In this document: in pieces, positions 60,030 to 64,000 of the stretch
How positions within the stretch are numbered: position 1 is the stretch's first letter
How the letters are laid out: each line of letters begins with the position of its first letter
Assembly: GCA_030407315.1 (NCBI GenBank)
Contig: JALQPE010001895.1
Location: forward strand, 1 to 64,000
DNA length: 64,000 bases
Source: Asparagopsis taxiformis
Lineage: Eukaryota > Rhodophyta > Florideophyceae > Bonnemaisoniales > Bonnemaisoniaceae
Direction of reading: 5' to 3'
Notes under the pieces: generated by a model
Databases searched by the model: none
Seen by the model: the letters and a program-made list of their open reading frames with translations, nothing else
Told to the model about the DNA's origin: nothing
Position numbers and translations under genes: made by a program

Positions 60030-63000
60030 ATGAACGAGAGTTACGAAAAGCTCACCGCCGCGAAGGCCAACTCGAGTCACACGACACCCGACGTGGGGGA
60101 AGAAACGAAGTCCGACGGGACAAACGAACCTCACACGAAGAGGAAGTCTCGCAGACGAGCGAGACGCGCTACCCGGAAGCACGACGCTTCCGAGCGCGAG
60201 AAAGCCAAGCACGCGGCTTATACGAAGCGTGTCGACGCAAAAGAAGCCATACGGGCTCATACGGGGAAGCGACGAATCGCTAGCGAAGACGTAGACCGCG
60301 CGCCGGTCAGGACCGAACCGTTGGTCCTCGACGGGCATACGTGCCTACTTGCGTCGAAGCATTATATCGTGTCCGGAACGATCGGACTAGACCTCAACGT
60401 GATGAGGGCGATTACCATCGCGATGGATACGTGCAGCGGCTACAACTTGATACGAACAAGTTTACTACCCTACGACTGGGTCGACCGCTGTCTACGTGAC
60501 GAAGAGCTACCGAAGCTCGGAGACGCCAACGGGCGACGTTTGCCTATCGAAGGCGCCATCCTGCTTCGCGTCAGGCTGGGGAACTCGCTGTTCCGCGTAA
60601 AATTCTTCGTAGCCAACACGCTGGCTGTTCCCGTTATAATGGGCACGTCGTTCATGTCGAAGCATGTCGATGCTATACGCTGTCGATCGCAGACAATCGA
60701 CCTCCATCGGGGGGATACGATACCCATTATCGCGGAGGGCGATACGAAGACTCCGTACGAGGAGGGGGAAGAGACGAATCCAAACGTGGAGCCCCCGAAA
60801 CGCCGCGAGCGTAACGCGGCCGCGAATCGGCCGAGCCGAACGTTCTCGGTTCGTCTGACGAAGTACACGCGTGTACCGGCGATGTCGCAACGAACCGTCA
60901 ACGTGACGACGGACGCGACCGGACTCGTGTTCCTCGAACCGAAAGCGTCGGTGCAATTCCGGCATGGGCTGCGCATAGCCAACGGAGTGGTCGACGTAGG
61001 ACCGAGAGAGACGTTCTCTATTATCGTGTCGAACTTCACGAAGGAGGACCGCGAATTGCCGAAAGGCGCGACGATTGCGTACGCGGTACGCTCCCCGTTG
61101 GGAATCGTCCCACTCAGGCGTGAGGGCGGCGAAGCCCTCGCGAAGGTTTTGAACCTACCGCTAGTCGACGCGACAACGCGGAAGAATACGAACGGGTTGG
61201 GCGACGAAACGCCAGACCCGTTGGTCAACGAAAAGGGGAACGACCCCGCCACGGATTGGCAGTCGACAATCGATTTGTCGCACCTCGACGACGAGGACTT
61301 ACGAAAGCGCATCAACGAGATGCTAGCCACACATTCGTCAATGTGGACGAGCGGACGCCTCGGCGAAATCAATGCTACGGAGCATCGAATCGAACTCGAA
61401 CCAGGCACGAGGCCCATACGTTCAATGCCCTATCGTCAGGGTCCGGCTCTACGTACGATAGCCGAGGAGCAGATCACGAAGATGCTCAACGAAGGGGTTA
61501 TCGAACCCGCGTCCAGCGAATGGGCTTCACCAATCGTGTTGGTGCCGAAGAAGGACGGATCCTTACGTTTCTGTGACGACTACAGGCGTTTGAACGCGAA
61601 AAAGATCGCTGATTCGTACCCGCTTCCTCGTATGGAAGACTGCCTTGATTCGTTGGGCGACGCCGCCATCTTCACGACACTCGATTGTAACGCCGGTTAC
61701 TGGCAAGTGCCCGTCTCCACCGAGGACCGTGATAAGACAACGTTTACGTCTTTCATGGGAACGTATCGCTACGTGCGAATGCCATTCGGGCTACGAAATG
61801 CCCCCGCTACGTTTCAGCGGACGTTGGACATCATCCTCTCCGGAGTACGTTGGCAATCGTGCCTTGTTTACTTAGACGACGTAATCGTCTTTTCGAAAGA
61901 CCTCGAGTCTCACCTGGGTCACGTTGACCAGGTGCTTTCCCTGCTACGCGCGGCGGGAGTAACGTTAAAGCTCACGAAGTGCTCGTTCTTTCAACCACGA
62001 GTTGACTACCTGGGGCACGTGATTACCCCAGGGAAGCTGCACGTCGCAGCACGGAACAAGGAAGCCTTTCGTACGGCTACGTTCCCGCGAGACAAGACGC
62101 AATGTCGATCGTTTTTGGGCGCGGCCAACGTTTACCGCCGTTTCGTAAAGGCGTATGCCGAGATCGCTCGGCCACTCAACGCGATGTTGAAGAAGGACGC
62201 TTCCCCCGATTGGACGAACCCAACGGACACGCAAACGAATGCGTTCGAAACGTTGAAGACAATACTGGTGTCGCCACCAGTATTGCAACTTCCGAAGGCG
62301 GGACGTCCGTTCATAATCGATACCGACGCGTCGGCGTATCAGCTGGGAGCTACGTTGCTCCAGCAGCAGAACGAAGATAAGCCCAACGAATGGGTGCCGA
62401 TTGGGTACTGGTCGAAGACCCTCAACGAAACTGAACGCGGTTACTCGGCAACGGAGCGCGAGTGTTACTCCGTCGTCTGGGCGATAACGTCGCTCCGACC
62501 CTACGTAGAGGGTCAACGATTTACCGTACGTACGGACCACGAAGCCTTACGCTGGCAGATGACGTTGACGGACGCGTCCGGACGACTACTACGATGGAGG
62601 CTACGCGTTGCCGAATTCGATTTCGAAGTTACGTACAGGCCTGGGCGCGTGCACCAGGTACCTGACGCTTTATCACGTGTGATATCTACGTATGACGACG
62701 GTCGACCCGTCGACGATGACGTACCATCGTACGGGGACGCGGTCCTCGTGACGACTCGCAGTCGGCGACAACGCACACGAAATGGGCAAGGACGATCGAC
62801 GTCCGCACGTAAAAAGGCAACGAATGCCAGGGGTCACGACGACCCGTCGAACGAGACTCGTGACGAACGAACACCAGCCACGACGGCTGGCCACGATGAA
62901 CTCGAGTTCAACCACGATGCGTCGCTCGATGACGTTCTTGACGAGGAACCGGATTTCCTCGACGAGCAGCGCGCTGCCGAAGACGATTCGGCACGCGTGC

Positions 63001-64000
63001 CACCAGCTGACGTTCAGCTTCCCATTACGAGGGACGAGCTTATCGAAGCTCAACGCGAGGACGCGTTCTGTCAAACGATACTGACAAGACAGTCCGAGAC
63101 GCAGGACGCTGCATTCTTCGAAGGCCACGATGGCTTAGTCCGACGCCGGAACCCTCACGACGAGGAACGTACACAAATCGTTGTGCCGGCTTCGTTACGG
63201 CCGCGGCTGCTGGAGTTAACGCACCACCACGTCCTCGCTGGACATCCCGGGCAAACGCGTATGTACTATACCCTACGGAGGACGTACTACTGGCCCGCGA
63301 TGGCCGCCGACATCCACGCAACGGTACGAAACTGCGTTGGATGTGCGAAGAACCGCGTGAAGCTTCGCAAACGGACGAACCCGTTACGTTTATTTCCGGC
63401 TACGGAGCCGTTGCGAGACCTATGTATCGACATACTAGGTCCGCTTACGAAAACCACGCGTGGTAACCGATTTATCCTCGTGATAACGGACCGCTTCACG
63501 AAGCTGACTAGAATCGTACCTCTACGAAATATCGATTCCGCCAACGTGGCGAGCGCGTTCGTCAACGCGTGGGTCTTCTCGTATGGACCCCCACGGACGC
63601 TCATAAGCGGTAACGGAAAGCAGTTCGCTGCTAAGTTTTTCCAGCGCGTCTGCAACGAAATTGGCGTAACGAACGTCTTTACGTCGACGTACCACCCCCA
63701 AACGAACGGGCAGGTGGAGCGCTACAACAGGACGATCCTGGCGATGCTGCGCAATTACGTGAACGAAAACCAGAACGACTGGGATCGATACGCATCGGCG
63801 TTAACGTTTGCGTACAACACGCATGTGCATTCGAGCACGGGCACGACGCCCTTCGATTTGATTCTCACGAATCCACCGCCACCGTTGGCGCTACACACGT
63901 CGGTAACGAACCGCGAACTACCCGACGGGGGAGGGCGAGCCACTTACGTTCGTGAGCTCGCCACAACGATGGATAACGCGTATCGAACGCTGAAGGCCGC
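60030..64000 (+). CDS. pol: Pol polyprotein, partial (protease, RT, RNase H, integrase)
   Basis: Open from the ATG at 60030 to the window end (1323 codons). Domains: protease-like AMDTCSGYNLI (~131-141), where Cys replaces the usual Gly of D-T/S-G; reverse transcriptase ~455-640 with LVYLDDVIVF (YLDD at 614-617); RNase H from IIDTDASAYQLG (~762); an HHCC zinc segment (HHHVLAGHPGQ ... CVGCAKN, ~1060-1110); and the integrase core with CIDILGP. In the integrase the canonical SDxG reads ISGNG (codon 63609-63611 GGT), so the second catalytic Asp is lost; GQVERYN keeps the Glu. The ORF has no stop, but these two substitutions suggest an inactive copy. The C-terminus is outside the window. Confidence 0.92.
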   Translation, partial: MNESYEKLTAAKANSSHTTPDVGEETKSDGTNEPHTKRKSRRRARRATRKHDASEREKAKHAAYTKRVDAKEAIRAHTGKRRIASEDVDRAPVRTEPLVLDGHTCLLASKHYIVSGTIGLDLNVMRAITIAMDTCSGYNLIRTSLLPYDWVDRCLRDEELPKLGDANGRRLPIEGAILLRVRLGNSLFRVKFFVANTLAVPVIMGTSFMSKHVDAIRCRSQTIDLHRGDTIPIIAEGDTKTPYEEGEETNPNVEPPKRRERNAAANRPSRTFSVRLTKYTRVPAMSQRTVNVTTDATGLVFLEPKASVQFRHGLRIANGVVDVGPRETFSIIVSNFTKEDRELPKGATIAYAVRSPLGIVPLRREGGEALAKVLNLPLVDATTRKNTNGLGDETPDPLVNEKGNDPATDWQSTIDLSHLDDEDLRKRINEMLATHSSMWTSGRLGEINATEHRIELEPGTRPIRSMPYRQGPALRTIAEEQITKMLNEGVIEPASSEWASPIVLVPKKDGSLRFCDDYRRLNAKKIADSYPLPRMEDCLDSLGDAAIFTTLDCNAGYWQVPVSTEDRDKTTFTSFMGTYRYVRMPFGLRNAPATFQRTLDIILSGVRWQSCLVYLDDVIVFSKDLESHLGHVDQVLSLLRAAGVTLKLTKCSFFQPRVDYLGHVITPGKLHVAARNKEAFRTATFPRDKTQCRSFLGAANVYRRFVKAYAEIARPLNAMLKKDASPDWTNPTDTQTNAFETLKTILVSPPVLQLPKAGRPFIIDTDASAYQLGATLLQQQNEDKPNEWVPIGYWSKTLNETERGYSATERECYSVVWAITSLRPYVEGQRFTVRTDHEALRWQMTLTDASGRLLRWRLRVAEFDFEVTYRPGRVHQVPDALSRVISTYDDGRPVDDDVPSYGDAVLVTTRSRRQRTRNGQGRSTSARKKATNARGHDDPSNETRDERTPATTAGHDELEFNHDASLDDVLDEEPDFLDEQRAAEDDSARVPPADVQLPITRDELIEAQREDAFCQTILTRQSETQDAAFFEGHDGLVRRRNPHDEERTQIVVPASLRPRLLELTHHHVLAGHPGQTRMYYTLRRTYYWPAMAADIHATVRNCVGCAKNRVKLRKRTNPLRLFPATEPLRDLCIDILGPLTKTTRGNRFILVITDRFTKLTRIVPLRNIDSANVASAFVNAWVFSYGPPRTLISGNGKQFAAKFFQRVCNEIGVTNVFTSTYHPQTNGQVERYNRTILAMLRNYVNENQNDWDRYASALTFAYNTHVHSSTGTTPFDLILTNPPPPLALHTSVTNRELPDGGGRATYVRELATTMDNAYRTLKA

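Larger units (their letters stand above)
56778..64000 (+). mobile_element. Ty3/gypsy LTR retrotransposon, right end outside the window
   Basis: LTR, gag and pol with protease, reverse transcriptase, RNase H and integrase in the Ty3/gypsy order. Codon use (frequent ACG, CGT, AAC) differs clearly from the neighbouring DNA transposons. It is inserted into the PHD-like finger gene of element C. Confidence 0.9.

Noticed and set aside
59920..60030. Canonical slippery heptamer at the gag-pol junction
   Set aside because: The nearby GGAAAAC does not meet the XXXYYYZ rule in the gag frame, and pol has its own ATG.
60470..61417. 315-codon minus-strand frame in pol
   Set aside because: It is the complement of a clear protease-to-RT region; its Ser/Arg-rich make-up reflects the codon use of pol.

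Overview
The window looks like a repeat-rich eukaryotic nuclear region made almost entirely of mobile elements, several still carrying long open genes. The eukaryotic signs are SET, PHD-like and BAH-like chromatin domains, CMC-type (CACTA/Plavaka-like) transposases, a Ty3/gypsy LTR retrotransposon and GT-AG introns of about 40 to 100 nt. Genes are mostly uninterrupted and codons are of mixed GC. This would fit a transposon-loaded alga such as a red alga, but that is an impression from memory; the sequence does not fix the taxon. No ordinary host metabolic gene, rRNA or convincing tRNA was seen.

Layout. (1) 1-21870: a giant DNA transposon (element A) bounded by about 390-bp terminal inverted repeats. 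It holds a rearranged dead ParB-dioxygenase gene (440-2746, +), an intact one (12984-16244, -) and a CMC-type transposase (17580-21383, -). Arrays of a 39-nt odd palindrome lie on both sides of the intact ParB gene. The interval 4466-12480 is bounded by 5'-CACTACGGTGTTG ends and holds 171-bp satellite, more palindromes and unrecognised DNA. (2) 22207-25779: a tandem dimer ending in the same CACTA-type terminus. Each unit has a foldback, a tiny predicted four-exon gene and a 35-bp minisatellite. (3) 25783-27060: a broken retrotransposon protease region. (4) 29475-39132: a second CMC transposase beside element B, which has about 190-bp inverted ends and encodes a ParB-like protein overlapping a zinc-finger dioxygenase. 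(5) 39563-48192: a fusion of degenerate ParB, DNA methyltransferase and SET domains, plus unrecognised genes. (6) 49885-56777: element C, with ParB-like and DNA methyltransferase-PHD genes on the minus strand and a DDE-like transposase plus a BAH-like/PHD gene on the plus strand. A perfect 164-bp inverted repeat encodes the zinc finger at the ends of both outer genes. (7) 56778 to the window end: a Ty3/gypsy retrotransposon inserted into that zinc finger; pol runs off the window.

The common theme is a ParB/Srx-like domain coupled, by fusion, overlap or probable splicing, to an enzyme that could write or remove DNA modification: a beta-class DPPY methyltransferase in two loci and a 2-oxoglutarate/Fe(II) oxygenase in two loci plus one pseudogene. 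Chromatin-reader or writer domains (PHD, SET, BAH-like) accompany them, and different transposase types sit alongside. I infer a cargo module by which these transposons mark or unmark DNA, possibly through the palindromes they carry. No function has been demonstrated.
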